The notes under the pieces are model-generated. The model did no database searches. It worked only from the letters and a program-made list of their open reading frames with translations, and was not told the origin of the DNA. Source: Diphasiastrum complanatum (taxonomy: Eukaryota > Streptophyta > Lycopodiopsida > Lycopodiales > Lycopodiaceae). Taken from it: a stretch of 64,000 nt of DNA. The first letter of the stretch is position 1; each line of letters begins with the position of its first letter. Below are positions 34,901 through 45,862 of the stretch, in pieces. The DNA is taken from the NCBI GenBank assembly GCA_029204225.1, contig CM055098.1, forward strand, positions 25,649,473 to 25,713,472, in the 5' to 3' direction. The position numbers were made by a program, and so were the translations under genes.

Positions 34901-37900
34901 AATTTTTTTCACCTATTTTGCTCCTCAATATCCATCTTCCCCTGAACTCTCATAAGAAAACCAACTGCCAAATGACTGAAAAAGCACATACAGACACGAA
35001 AGAGAATCCAAATAACAGATTGCACTGAGATAGATTATAAAATGACATGAAAAATTGACAGATCCTTTTAAATTGAGCACATTTCAGCCAAGTCATGAAG
35101 ACATTTGAAAAACCATACCTTGTTCCTAACATATGATGGATCACACACAACCTTCTTCGTTTTTGCAGTCTCACCATCTGAAGTAACACCTCTTACTTTT
35201 CCTTCTTCATCAAACTCAAGCTGCTCAACCATTGAAAAATAATCCCTCAGTTAATGATAGAAAATCTCTCGCATGAACAAAGTCTTACAATCAAAGAGCA
35301 AAAAACAAGCAAGTCTTCCAAGGAAAACTCACTGTGCAATCAGGCTTTGAAAGCATGTAGGTACCACCATACACTGCACTGAGCCTTGCAAATGCCTGAC
35401 AAATTCCAATTAAAAAAATGGTCAAACTGAGAACTACAATGCAGTGTAGTGATTCTCTTCTGGGAATTTTAAATAACCCTGATATACACAAATAGACAAA
35501 ACAGAAAAGTTTAGATTCCCAAGCTGGAATGGTATTACATTACCTGAGGAAGCTCTCCTAGGCCATACAGAGGATAAATATAAGGTGAGCCACCCTGAAA
35601 GCGAGCTAATGATTCTGAATAAAGCTTCAAACCATAAGTACACAGTGTTAGTAACTGCCTCCATCATGAGAGTTTGCCGCATATAGACACAAACTAAAAC
35701 TATCATGTGCTTTTGCAACCACATCAACAGAACTGTCCTTTATTTCCAACAACAATGACTAACATGTAACGGTGCAATTGTAGCTATGTTTGAGCATCTC
35801 CTGGCATGATCTAACTAGTATTTCCATCCTCAAAATACGACTTTGAATGCAGAACGTTGAGGGCATTTTCATATTCAATATCGTACACACGAACTATTTC
35901 TAGTCTTTCCAAAAGGTCACCCTTGTTTTTTAAATATTTTCATGAAACACTATCAGTGACATTCACCTAATACTTCAATCCTAATCCAATGTCTTTCCAA
36001 TTTGTTTAAGATTTGCGTAAGAAAAACTTAGTTGTCAGTAACTTAAAGATATGTTGCCTTGCTTCTTCTCCAATTTCTTGAAAAAGTGAATGTCTGATAG
36101 AGCCCTCCCTCCCAATTTACCAAATTGAATTCATTCTATACAAACAATCTTACAATTATATATCAGCCACTAGAGTTTCTTGCACTTCGTAAAAACCACA
36201 GTGCCTGTCAACATGTTTCTGAGCACAAAAGTGTTTTGCAGTAAGATGACTCGAGCATCAACTAGCTGGCAATTTATAAGAACTGATACTCCTATGAAAG
36301 AGAACTGACACATTCCGGTGCTGATTATTCAGATTTGGTACTTGCTGGTTTTTGTGTCTTTTAGGGCACATTTAGGGTTTAAAAAAGTTTATCTTCTTGG
36401 CTGGTTCTTATGGCAAGAGAATTGGGAGCAATCCGTACTTGTTTGGGCGAAGATATGTTGGATGGCACCAACTATTCTTCATGGAGTTGCAAGCTGAGGT
36501 TTGGCATCGACGTGATGATCAAGCTCTTTCATTGATTATCGGTAACAAGATCTATCTTATATCATTTGAGATTTTGCAAGACCTCTAAAAGTGCTTGGGA
36601 AACACTTTTAAAGATATACCAAATAAAGGGATTCATCATCATGCTTTCTCCTCTCTACTTCATCCTCTTTGAAGGTACAAGAGCAAAGGCATGCAAAGTT
36701 TGATCATTGTCTTTCTACAAGTACAAGTTTGCATCGGAATGTTGGAATTCAGACCACTTATCCCATCATGATCTCACCCCGTCCTTTGTCCTTCAACCTA
36801 TTCAACCCCGACATGATATCTGAATCCATTAAATACCTTAATAGTTGTTGTACCCGTGATATTGAAGACTTAGAACCAGAAGCAGAATTTTAAAAATTGA
36901 TATTCAAATCAGTTGACTCTTTTGTAATGCCTATATCAAGGCCTAATGTCCCTCTCAGATTCTACTTTTCCTATTGCAATGATCTATCAGTCCTCCAGAA
37001 ACTCATTCTATTTCTCTCTTTATAAGCCATTGAAAATAGCATGTATTTAGATAAAAAAATCCATGGCAAAACCATCTCCAAAAGAGGTCTGTATGTTCCT
37101 CTTAATCAAATGGCAGGTTGTGACTTATGGCATCTTCTTTTGCATTGTAGGCAGCGACTACTGTGCTAGCATCCGTTGCAAGCCTCAGTTTTTTTTCCAC
37201 AAGTCTCAGAATATTTATGTGACGTACCATGTGTGAACAAAGTGGCAGCCAAGGGATGTGCTAGGATACACAAAAGAGGTAAGAATATATGCCAGGTGCA
37301 ATAAAAGCCCATGAAGCAGGCTAGAGGTGGCGAGAGGGGCCTGTGCAGAAAGCCGGGGAAATCCCCAATAGGTCAGGCAGCAAACCCATGGAGTGGAGCC
37401 TGCTTAGCAGGCCTCGGCAGCAACGGGAGGGCAGAAAAAGCCCATAAAGGTTTGGTTCAGGAGCGGGTCATGCAGGTCTCTGGCCAGGGGAAGGACATTA
37501 ATAATGGGCAGGGGCCCAAGCGTTATGGAGAGAGAAAGGGTGGTAACAATGATCAAAGAAGGCAAGGGGGTGCAATGATATTGCAGAGGGGCACTGGGGG
37601 GGAGGGTGAAAGTAGTGTTTCAAACAATAGATACAAATATTACAGAACTGCTTATGTGAAAAGGACACAAAAAGCTTTTTCTTTGTATACCTTAACTCTC
37701 TTCAAAGTCTCCAGTGCAGGCTCATTCAGGTATCTATCATCTCGATGCAAAGCCAAAGCATGGCCAATAAAATCAACTGTATTATCATCGAGCCCAAATT
37801 TCCTGAATCAGAGTCAGTTCCAATTAGCACAGTCTAACATTTCCAAGTATTGCTTCACACAAGAAATCAACGAATCCACATAGCTCTTTAAACTTGCAAA

Positions 37901-40900
37901 CTCTTCAAATTGGAGGAAAATTCAACTCCAAATACACATCAAACTAAAACATTTATTGGGCACGAACACAACCACATATCCAATCTAAGCATACAAAGTA
38001 CCCTAATTCTTATTGAAACTATTTTATATGGTAGTCATCCTTGCAAGCAACACTTGATCGACAACAATCTCCATTGATGCCTTCAGTTATCAGAGATGAA
38101 AAACTTAGCCATCACAAATGATTGAGCCTTTCATCCCAATGTCCCCAAATAAGAGATACATGAGAATGCCTAGAATACATAAAACATAAACATAGTGTCT
38201 CTTGATTCAAGCAAGCTCACAATCAAAAGCATTTGTAAAGAGAAACATTGCTAACGACACTAAAAGCAACAAACCTTTTAAGGTCATAGATGTTGACCGA
38301 GTGTTTTCAAAGTTTCCTAGAGTAAAATCAGTGATCTATGTAATGCCTACACACATGAGAAATCATTCTAGGTCCTTAGAGGATCTTCCATAGGCGTCGA
38401 GATTTGTGTAACCATGAATATTTAGTTATTTAGGCCATGTTAAGTTTGTCTTAACTTCAGTTGGACCCAATTTTGGTCATGTAGTGACTCGTGGGTCCTT
38501 AGGGGTCTAATTTTGTTAAGGGGCCCTATCTTGACTTTTGGGGGTGCCCTACATTTAGTAAGTGGTTAAGCTTAGGGTTTGTTGGCACTTTGCCACATCC
38601 AGGTAGAGTACTTATATGCTCATTGTGTATACCATTTTTACATTTGCCTTAGCACTAGCATTAAACTACATGTAATTCTTTACTTCATAAAGACGTTATT
38701 ATGTTCCCTTATTTGAACTACACACTTAAAATGCATTGTTTCGTCTTATTCAAAAGACATTAATCATACTTTCTTTCTCAAACACATACTCCACACACAC
38801 CACCTAATAGGTGATTCTTTCCAATGCAAATTGGTTCATAAGTTGAAAATTGTGGTTTGTCCAACTCGGAAACGTGGTTCATAGAAACAATATGCATTGC
38901 TTATTGGTCTTATTTCACAACATGGAGCCAGTGACCAATTATTATTACGGCCCATTTATTGTTTCAAGGCCCATTTTCGAATTTAATTCATAGGCATGTG
39001 GACAGGACTGTAGGAACGCACAGATGGAATGTAGAGATTCTTAAGGCAGTTTTTCATTCGCATCAAGGATGACCTAACCCTAATCTGTAGAATATAAGTA
39101 GGTGATGTTCTATTCATTTGGTAGCTTGTAATATTGGTTTTTCTTGAGTTCTTTGTAGGAGAGACAGCTGCTCTTCGGATGCTTATGATCTTGGTTCTTG
39201 AGTTCTACATTTTCTGTAGAAGACTCAACCACTCGTCCTTGTAGGGGATCAATTAATGATTGGTAGAGAGTTGGTTTTTGTTTGTCACTGTGCAAAACAA
39301 CAACAAACAATCTGATAAAGTAGAATCGTTTGTTTTTTGTTACAGTGCAAGAACTGTACATGATTTCTCAAATAATTGTGAGGCTTAGATGTGCTTGAAA
39401 ACCTTCTAAGCTACATAGCAGAATGCCCAAAATAAGGATTCCAAGTTTCAAAAGATACCAAAAGAAACTTACGCAAAGAGCTCCTTGGAAGTAACCCTTG
39501 TGAGATCAAGACCTTCATGAGTTTTGAGATCGTCGTCCTCATAATTTTGGACATAAATGAAAAACTTTCGAGCACGACGCTTTTCAAACAATCCCATCAA
39601 TGGAGATTTTAAAGCTTCCACATCTGTTGCTGGAACTTTATGTATCTATCACAAATTTGAATGCAGAGTATGTTGTGCTCAAGCTTCGAGAAAAAAAAAG
39701 CTCCAAGCAAGCTAAAAACGAGAAAAGGCAAGGAAGCAAACATTTGGTCACTTTCCGAAAGAACCATTTTTACAACAAGTTTTGATCAACAAGGGTTTCA
39801 GAGGAGCATACCTTTCCCTTATTGTATACATAACTGCCATCAACTGCTTTGAAATACAGATACTTGGTTACGTCTGTATGAATAAGCACTCGAACCAAGG
39901 CACCATTAGCCATCATGAACTGCATCACAAAAGAGATAGAAATTGATCATCTTTCAACAGTAAACAAGGAAAACTTTTAATTCTTGAATAATTAAAATCT
40001 TAACATTTTGTAAATACTCATACAACTGAACAAGGAAGAAAATGAGAGTTCATACTTCATACCTTAGGAACCATGTCTACATTGTACTCTCTGCTAGGCC
40101 CAAATTCAGGAGGAGGCTTGCTGCTGCCCCTAAATTTTTCCCACAGCTGTTCGGAGCATTCAACAGATCAACAACGTACACAAATACTTCAAGGGAAAAT
40201 CGATACACACCATAAGCTGTAACAGTTTGATTCTAATTATCATGATTTATGAAGTGCAGACGACTTACCTGGTTAAGGTTGAAGGATGTAGATTCTCCTC
40301 CATAATAATCATTTCTGTCCATGTGTAAAACCTGCAAAAGTACAGCGAATCTCACCTTAAGTGCAATAACAATGCAAAAACAGATGGCATGTATCAGGAG
40401 TACAACACATGAAGTAGCAACAACGCTCAATTCCCTTACCTAAAGAAATAAATTATGAAATACAAAAAGAATGTATTTCAAATCAAAGGAAATGAATCTT
40501 TGTCATTTTAATTCAAGAAACTAAACCAGATAAACAGGAAATGCAGAAGGTGAACTCTCTAAATATTCTGAAAACAAATCTATTGCTCGTATCTAACTCA
40601 TCTAGCAGATCAAAATAATCGAACTTCATCCAACTACCACCTTATTCTTACCATCTGGCAAAATGTTTTCTTAACATTCTAAAGGCCCCAAAGATCTGAA
40701 TTTTGCCATGCTCCCTTAAAAAATTTGTGATGTAATGTACACGAAAAAGAATGAAGCTACGTGATCTAAAGCCAAGCACCCAGTGGGCATAATTTGACAA
40801 TGAATTTAAACAGCATTTTACATTGATAGAATTGTTCACATCCATAACCTTAAGGCGATCTACTGACAAAAGGCCACTGAGAATGCACTCCTTCAAGCCT

Positions 40901-40935
40901 GTTCCCAGCACGATCACATCATATTCTTCATCCAT
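28930..40935 (-). CDS. GDI: Rab GDP-dissociation inhibitor, 13 exons
   Basis: Rab GDI extracts prenylated GDP-bound Rab GTPases from membranes and returns them through the cytosol for new rounds of vesicle transport. Joined exons: 40849-40935, 40269-40331, 40063-40146, 39812-39919, 39473-39645, 37691-37802, 35544-35624, 35333-35395, 35119-35220, 34609-34733, 29457-29667, 29291-29365, 28930-28980. These give 444 codons plus stop without a frame break, matching the roughly 445 residues of plant GDIs. Key blocks: N-terminal [19 protein letters not shown] and [11 protein letters not shown] (Rab-binding platform), [30 protein letters not shown] (mobile effector loop region), [11 protein letters not shown], and the Ser/Ala-rich acidic tail. 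Eleven introns are GT-AG and the one after exon 11 is GC-AG. The gene appears functional. Confidence 0.96.
29291..29365 (-). CDS. GDI: GDI exon 12
   Basis: 25 codons, [20 protein letters not shown] to ITGK; acceptor GATCAG, donor AAG|GTTTGT. Confidence 0.94.
29457..29667 (-). CDS. GDI: GDI exon 11
   Basis: Completes the split Met codon, then [37 protein letters not shown], to DNVYISK. Acceptor GTGCAG. Donor AAG|GCAAGC: no GT is available in frame, so a GC donor is needed. Confidence 0.94.
29668..32649. other. GDI intron 10, part without recognised element
   Basis: About 3 kb of non-coding sequence at the acceptor side of the largest intron. No coding frame with family resemblance. A 15-bp inverted repeat is at 32098-32153. 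Confidence 0.5.
32098..32153. repeat. 15-bp perfect inverted repeat
   Basis: CCAAACGTTTGAAAC at 32098-32112 and its exact reverse complement at 32139-32153, with a 26-bp spacer. Each arm itself contains the palindrome AAACGTTT. In intron 10 of GDI; could fold as a hairpin in the pre-mRNA or be a small mobile-element end. Confidence 0.7.
32650..33190 (-). repeat. probable gypsy LTR inside GDI intron 10
   Basis: Higher GC than its surroundings, non-coding, directly downstream (minus strand) of a gypsy integrase fragment, where a 3' LTR would lie. TATGTATATAGAGG on the minus strand (near 33010) is a possible TATA box. No second LTR copy is available for proof. Confidence 0.4.
33191..33560 (-). 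pseudogene. Ty3/gypsy integrase core fragment
   Basis: Minus-strand translation reads [15 protein letters not shown], then after frameshifts [20 protein letters not shown] and [20 protein letters not shown]. These are the integrase core blocks (VVDRLTK and HPQTDGQTERVN...W). It lies in GDI intron 10 in the same orientation as the gene. Confidence 0.8.
33561..34608. other. GDI intron 10, donor-side part
   Basis: Non-coding; may hold more of the degraded gypsy element. Nothing further recognised. Confidence 0.4.
34609..34733 (-). CDS. GDI: GDI exon 10
   Basis: 41 codons plus 2 nt, [20 protein letters not shown] to LGRKSD; acceptor ATGCAG, donor AT|GTATGTG. Intron 10 is 4941 bp, the largest. 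Confidence 0.95.
35119..35220 (-). CDS. GDI: GDI exon 9
   Basis: 34 codons, [20 protein letters not shown] to SYVRNK; acceptor GAGCAG, donor AAG|GTATGG. Confidence 0.95.
35333..35395 (-). CDS. GDI: GDI exon 8
   Basis: 21 codons, [20 protein letters not shown] plus T; acceptor GTCAG, donor ACA|GTGAGT. Confidence 0.94.
35544..35624 (-). CDS. GDI: GDI exon 7
   Basis: 27 codons, [12 protein letters not shown] to YGLGELPQ; acceptor TTTGAAG, donor CAG|GTAATG. Confidence 0.95.
35625..36409. other. GDI intron 6, acceptor-side part
   Basis: Non-coding AT-rich intron sequence. Confidence 0.5.
36410..36660 (+). pseudogene. copia gag fragment in GDI intron 6
   Basis: From ATG 36410: [20 protein letters not shown], then [20 protein letters not shown] and a stop, the N-terminal copia gag block (LDGTNYSSW). 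After a frameshift, [17 protein letters not shown] matches the UBN2 block (SAKEAWD-L--IY). Antisense to GDI. Confidence 0.65.
37140..37640 (+). other. GC- and purine-rich insert in GDI intron 6
   Basis: Markedly richer in G than the flanking intron. The plus strand is open for about 110 codons from ATG 37311, with a Gly/Arg/Gln/Lys-rich low-complexity product and no known domain; the frame then runs into the GDI exon-6 region antisense. It could be a piece of a mobile element ORF, but nothing identifies it. Confidence 0.35.
37691..37802 (-). CDS. GDI: GDI exon 6
   Basis: Completes the split Ala codon, then [20 protein letters not shown] to LKRVK; acceptor TTCAG, donor AAG|GTATAC. Intron 6 is 2066 bp and holds a copia gag fragment and a GC-rich insert. 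Confidence 0.95.
37803..39472. other. GDI intron 5
   Basis: 1670-bp intron, AT-rich. No coding or element signature recognised. Confidence 0.6.
39473..39645 (-). CDS. GDI: GDI exon 5
   Basis: 57 codons plus 2 nt, [29 protein letters not shown], to KELFA; acceptor GATAG, donor GC|GTAAGT. Intron 5 is 1670 bp. Confidence 0.95.
39812..39919 (-). CDS. GDI: GDI exon 4
   Basis: 36 codons, [20 protein letters not shown] to YVYNKGK; acceptor ATGCAG, donor AAG|GTATGC. Confidence 0.96.
40063..40146 (-). CDS. GDI: GDI exon 3
   Basis: 28 codons, LWEKFRG to NVDMVPK; acceptor AACAG, donor AAG|GTATGA. Confidence 0.95.
40269..40331 (-). CDS. GDI: GDI exon 2
   Basis: 21 codons, [21 protein letters not shown]-type block; acceptor TTTTGCAG, donor CAG|GTAAGT. 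Confidence 0.95.
40849..40935 (-). CDS. GDI: GDI exon 1 (start codon)
   Basis: 29 codons from [13 protein letters not shown] to DRLK; donor AAG|GTTATG. The ATG is that of the conserved plant N-terminus. Intron 1 is 517 bp. Confidence 0.95.
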
Positions 40936-41230
40936 GACTCACTGCTGCCTGCTGGAACCCTTGCCCCAACTCTCTGCACTAGCAAATGCAACCTGTAAAA
41001 TCGAGGAATTTCACGCGCCCCTGTCTCCGATCAGAGGGCCAAATAAACCACTAGGTCCTAACCCTTGGCAGCTTAATAGCAGGAAATTGTTGTGCCAATT
41101 CAGTCGATCGTGAATCTCAGCTGCGAAAGGAAAAGATGACGTTAGGTAGCTAGCTAGGGTTTTGAGGAACAGCAAACCAAAACAGAAATTGGAAGAAGAG
41201 GAAGAGAGGAGGAATCTTTGTCAAAGGAAA
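40936..41230 (-). promoter_or_regulatory. GDI: GDI 5' UTR and probable promoter side
   Basis: Directly upstream of the GDI ATG. ATTTTACAG|GTTGC (near 40993-41000, minus strand) could be the acceptor of a 5'-UTR intron, and TCGCAG occurs near 41122. No convincing TATA box. The transcription start is unknown. Confidence 0.4.
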
Positions 41231-42780
41231 AAGACAGGTGGAGTGAACTGGCCACGTCCTTGTTCCCTTGCCTTCCCTTCCCTTTCCTGGACCCCCCATT
41301 CTAGGCGTTGGTATGAAGTCATTGCAAGGAGTGCCCCAAAAATATTCTTTGTCTTTGAGATAAATGCAGGCCTGAGCTGAGTTGGTTGTTACAACCTCCT
41401 AAAAGCCTCAAAACTCATGTATATAGCAAGAGCACTTACATTTTGAACTTATAGTGCATTGATTGTTGCAGCAATAGTGGATGGGATACAAAGAGTGGTG
41501 TCCCAAGAGCCACCCACAACTCTTAGGAAAACGATCTTAAAAGAGTGTTGGGAGATGTGTCCCAAAGGGGGTAGTCCCCAATGCCAAGGGAGGGGTTCCA
41601 AAGGGAGTTCTTGGGGGGCATTGATGAGAGAGGCCCCGGAGAATAGAAGGGGCGTTATGGGAGAGGAGGGGTGTTATGGGAGAGGAGAGGTGTCATGGGA
41701 GAGGAGAGGTGTCATGGGAGAGAGGTCTAAAAAGGAGTGGATAGTCACGAGTGATATATGACATTGCATTAGAAATCCTTGGAGGGGGGAACCAAGCTGA
41801 CCCCTTAAATATTTGTTGCCAATCAGTGCAACCCCTAATGACAAACATGTAGGGGCCTTTAGGCATGTTCATTTTTTTAAAAAATCTTGCAAGTCATTAT
41901 CGTTGGAGATGGCGTTGGCCCTACTAGGGTTTAAAAACCACCCAAGATCAAGCTAGAAAGTTGATTCACAAACCATAACATACATGGATGGTAGAACAAA
42001 CCAACTCAGCCAATTCTAGATCAAACAGATCTAGCCTCCAAGCTATGGATCACTAGCATCAATTCATAGATGTAGGTGAGAGATCACTCTAGGAGCATGT
42101 AGCTACAAGCTACAAGGTGCCTTCATGGAGAGGCATATAGATACTTATACTCTCTAAGGCCTTTCCCCAAGTCGGGAGTGGACTAGTACACCTCACTATG
42201 ACACAACAACAACCTAACTAGGCCACCTCTGTCACTAACCTAATGAGTCAATGCTACTTCCGTATAAATCCACCATTAAGGGTTTTAGGCCTCACCAAGC
42301 CATAAATTATATAATACACCATGGAGGCACCAACCTCACATTATCATAGTTAATACATGGGTGGAGCACAACCCCTTGACCACTCACGGGATTTTACTCC
42401 ATGGCGCACAACCAACTACAGTTAGCTAGGGGCGTGACATAGGGATTTCAACTTCCTATGCTAGCGTGCGATCAAGGTGCCAAACTAGGCAACTCAGGCA
42501 CCTTGATCCTACTCACGTATTTTTTTTTTACCTTTGGTGACTTCTACACACTTGTGTATACTCATTTATCCAATAAGATACTTGAGCAGCCTACAAAAAT
42601 ACACTGTTATTCTAGATAGTCTACAAAAATACTTTGTTATTAAAGACAAAATCTGCGCAAAGCAAAAGAGGAACGGGAGTCTGAAGTTTCGGGTGTCAAT
42701 TTTCAGACAAAAAGGAAAATTATGATTGTACTTATCAATCATTTAGAATTATTGATTGCTTAATCCAAAGATCTATCAAG
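41231..42780. other. non-coding stretch upstream of GDI
   Basis: No gene recognised. Contains the 19-bp tandem repeat at 41654-41726. Confidence 0.4.
41654..41726. repeat. 19-bp tandem repeat, about 4 copies
   Basis: TTATGGGAGAGGAGGGGTG and close variants repeated end to end, purine-rich on the plus strand. Confidence 0.8.
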
Positions 42781-43489
42781 TTCTAGGTGTTAGATCTTGA
42801 TCTAGATGCTTTACACTATGATTTAAGCAAGAGCAATGGATCAAATGATTAAAAACTTGGATGAGCAGCCTCACACATGTGGAGGACAGTACTTGTATAG
42901 TGTGTTTACAGAGAGTAAAGTACTCAAGCTTAGAAATGCATTTCAATCACAAAAACACAAGACAAATGCTAAAAATACAAGCAAGACTAGAATTTGCCAA
43001 TGTCACATCAACTTCTCATTGATTTGGTTGATCCCTTTATCCACAAGCTGTGTACTGTCCAGCAAGTCTTAACACGTGTAAAGAGTGCCTAGTCATCCAG
43101 ATCCACCAATGGGAGCCATATGTGCTCATTTCCCAAAGTTGACTATTCTCTTTGGCTAGAAAACAAAAAGCTAGCCTTCCACATCTATAGGAATATTCCC
43201 TATAAAATAGGATCTAATGAAATCTACCTATCTTATCATCTAGAAGATTATTAATACGTGTGAATGGTATCTTGACATGTGTGAGTTATAACTCATTCAC
43301 ATGGAATTCCAATCTATTTACATAAAGTTTGACCAATTTGACCAATTTCAAGATTCTACTCAAAGGTCAATTTCACACGAGTGTAGATCTAGCTAAAATC
43401 AATCTAACTTTCTAAAAGTGACTTATGTACATTCTTTCACACGTGGGAACAAACTCCACACGTGTGAGACCCTATCAAGATCAATTATC
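42781..43489 (-). repeat. LTR-like segment with CACGTG palindromes
   Basis: Non-coding, directly downstream (minus strand) of copia RNase H, where the 3' LTR should be. Contains CACGTG or near-palindromes at about 42873, 43068, 43254, 43438 and 43459. Shares phrases with 25905-26500. 43457-43511 is repeated at 48802-48856. Confidence 0.5.
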
Positions 43490-44375
43490 TTAAGATCTAC
43501 AAAGTACATCAAGTTGGAAGTGATATTTATGAAGTTGAACCTCCTTAAATTGCACCTTTTCCCTCACAAAGTGATGAGCTATCTCAATATGCTTTGTTCT
43601 AGCATGGAAGATCGGATTGGTAGCAATTTGTTGAGAAAATTGATTGTCACAATAGATGCAAGGGATCTCCTCGACCTTTAGCACTTGAAGCTCCACCAAA
43701 AGTCTTCTTAGCCATAGGAGTTCTTTGGTTGTTGAATTCAATGCCTTGTACTCGGCTTCACAAGAGGAAAGAGAAATTGTATCTTAATTTTTGGAAGCCA
43801 AGATATCAATCCTCCAGAAAGAAAAGTGACAAATGCACTTATGGATTTTCTATCCATCTTGTCTCCTGCAAAATCCGAAAATGCCCTCAAGTACAAGTTA
43901 GATCCTTGATAGAGAATGCCAAAAAATCTAGTAGAAGAGACATATCTAAGCACTCTCTTGGCACTTTTTCAATGATGGATCAAAGGACCTTGCATATATT
44001 GACTTAACTTGCTTATACTATAACTCAAATTTGGTCTAGTGATTGTCAAATAGATTAAGGAGCCTATTAGCTTCTTAAAGAGTGTGATGTCCTCAAAGGA
44101 TGTTTCATCACAATCTTTGGTAACTTTACAAACTTGCTCCATAGGCGTGTCAATCCCCTTACAATCTTTCATACCAAACTTTTCAAGAATGGAAGTAGCA
44201 TACTTTGATTGACTTATAAAAGTAAAATCACTACCTCTAGCAACTTCTATTCCATGTATAAACTTAAGAAGTCCTAGATCTACCATCTTGAACTCACTAG
44301 ACAAAGAAGCTTTAACTTTTCTTATGCCTTCACCATCATTTCCTGTCAAAATGATATCATCAACATAAAGAACTA
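43490..44375 (-). pseudogene. copia RT end and RNase H (left part of split element)
   Basis: From 44375 leftwards the frame starts at LYVDDIILTGNDGEG (catalytic YVDD), then SKYATSILEKFGMKDCK, KLIGSLIYLTITRPNLSYSI, RYVSSTRFFGILYQ, SDFAGDKMDRKSISAF, YCDNQFSQQIATNP and HIEIAHHFVREKV. Frameshifts occur near 43955 and 43745. The first half of RT lies at 48381-48801, across the gypsy insertion. The RNase H C-terminus is cut before FTK. Confidence 0.85.
44371..44375. repeat. target-site duplication AACTA (left)
   Basis: AACTA precedes TGTTGGAGGG of gypsy copy A and recurs at 48381-48385. With one copy removed, the copia RT frame is continuous on the minus strand across the site. Confidence 0.9.
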
Positions 44376-45092
44376 TGTTGGAGGGTTTGCAGATCCCAAG
44401 GAAATCCTAACCATAGTTAATAAGTGAGAGGGATTCGACACCCTGCGTGTGTAAGTCCAACCCGATGATCACATAGAGATTTGATTAGTTGAAAGTCAAT
44501 AAAAGGACTTTAGGCCTTTTTGCGAGACTTTTTATGTCGCAGGGCCTAAATGTCAAGTTAGTGAATAAAGTTGGGTTTCCCTCCAATTTGAATGGGTTCT
44601 CACTCTTTCTTAGATTTGAATAATTGGGGAGGCAAAAATGGACCAATAGGATTCAGAGGCCAGGGTCCTCCTCTCTACTATAAAAAGGGACCAACTCGAG
44701 TTTTCTACACATGTACATATCTTCATTTCAATAAAGTAGATTGGTTCTCTTGTGAAATGGATTTATGAATGTCCTTGCTCTCTATCACTTTTCTTCCATG
44801 TCTCATGCGTTTATTCTGTTTTGCTATTTGTTGGATCTGATTGTTATTGGGATTGCATGTTTTTATACTTTTTATGAGAGAGAAAGGGAGAGAGAGAGAG
44901 AGAAAGAGTAAGCTATCTTCATTGTGGATCTTAGTGTTAATGTTTAGGGTTAATGGATGTTAGAGTTAGATGTGGGTCTTCCATTCATGCTGAAATCTGA
45001 AATATGCTATCGCTCTCGTGGGAAGGAATCTACGCGTGACAACTAACTTCATCACCTAGATGCTAGATTGATTAGATCTTGGGTTGAGGATA
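44376..45092 (+). repeat. copy A 5' LTR, 3' end deleted
   Basis: Homologous to 55952-56680 (minus). TATAAAAAG at 44679-44687; GA-rich tract 44878-44907. The final 23 bp and the primer site are missing, and leader sequence (ATCAGAAAAA) follows directly. Confidence 0.85.
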
Positions 45093-45862
45093 ATCAGAAA
45101 AAACAACAAAAATACCCTAAAAATATAAAAAAAGAACCTTCGTCCGATTCACTGTGCATAGGTGTGATTCAGATCTATCTACTACCAAGTCGGCGAAGAA
45201 TAATATAAAAAATAGAAGGTTTCTCAGAGGATCAGTTGTCATATTGTTATATTTTTGTCAAAAAAGTCTCTTTTTTGCAAAAATACCAGTATTACTGTTG
45301 ATTCTTTGCCAGAACCTTCGCCAAGTTTTCAGATTATTCTATTTATAGTAATTTACTATTTTTGAGTTCGACAACATTCATTCTATCCGGATCATAGAAA
45401 ATCTCAACGTTTATCCTTGCCAAACTACAGAAACTGTGTTTTCATGTGCCAAGAACGTTCGCCAGTTCTACCCTAGCTTTATTTGTGTCAGATTCTGAGT
45501 TTGAGAGTTCGGCGAAGGTTTTTCTCCATAGAATTTGTCAAAAAAGTTTGATCAAAAAGTTTTTATCAAAATAGCACTCTTGAACCTTCGTCGAGTCAAC
45601 CTTCGCCAGTTCTATTTTTAGGTTATGATTTTTCAAATCAAATCTCTGTCAAATTTTGGGTCAAATATGATACAATCTGATTTTGATTCTAAGAGTTTTT
45701 TCATTTTGAAAAGTATCAATCGGTTGATCTTAGGAATCTTTTTCACGGTATAGGAATTTGATTCTTGTCAAGTGGAAGAGATCTAGCAGATCTAATCTGA
45801 GATTAGTTCCTGATTGAAAATCTAGATCCAATCTCATTGTCTGCTTGATTTAATCTATAAAG
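45093..45862 (+). other. copy A leader with CCTTCGCC motifs
   Basis: Non-coding leader before gag. ACCTTCG(T/C)C, GTTCGCCA(G/A)TTCT and close variants recur about eight times, as also in copy B (54960-55450). Confidence 0.6.

Noticed and set aside
37311-37883. 190-codon plus-strand frame as a host gene
   Set aside because: Its second half is antisense to GDI exon 6 and its first half is low-complexity.
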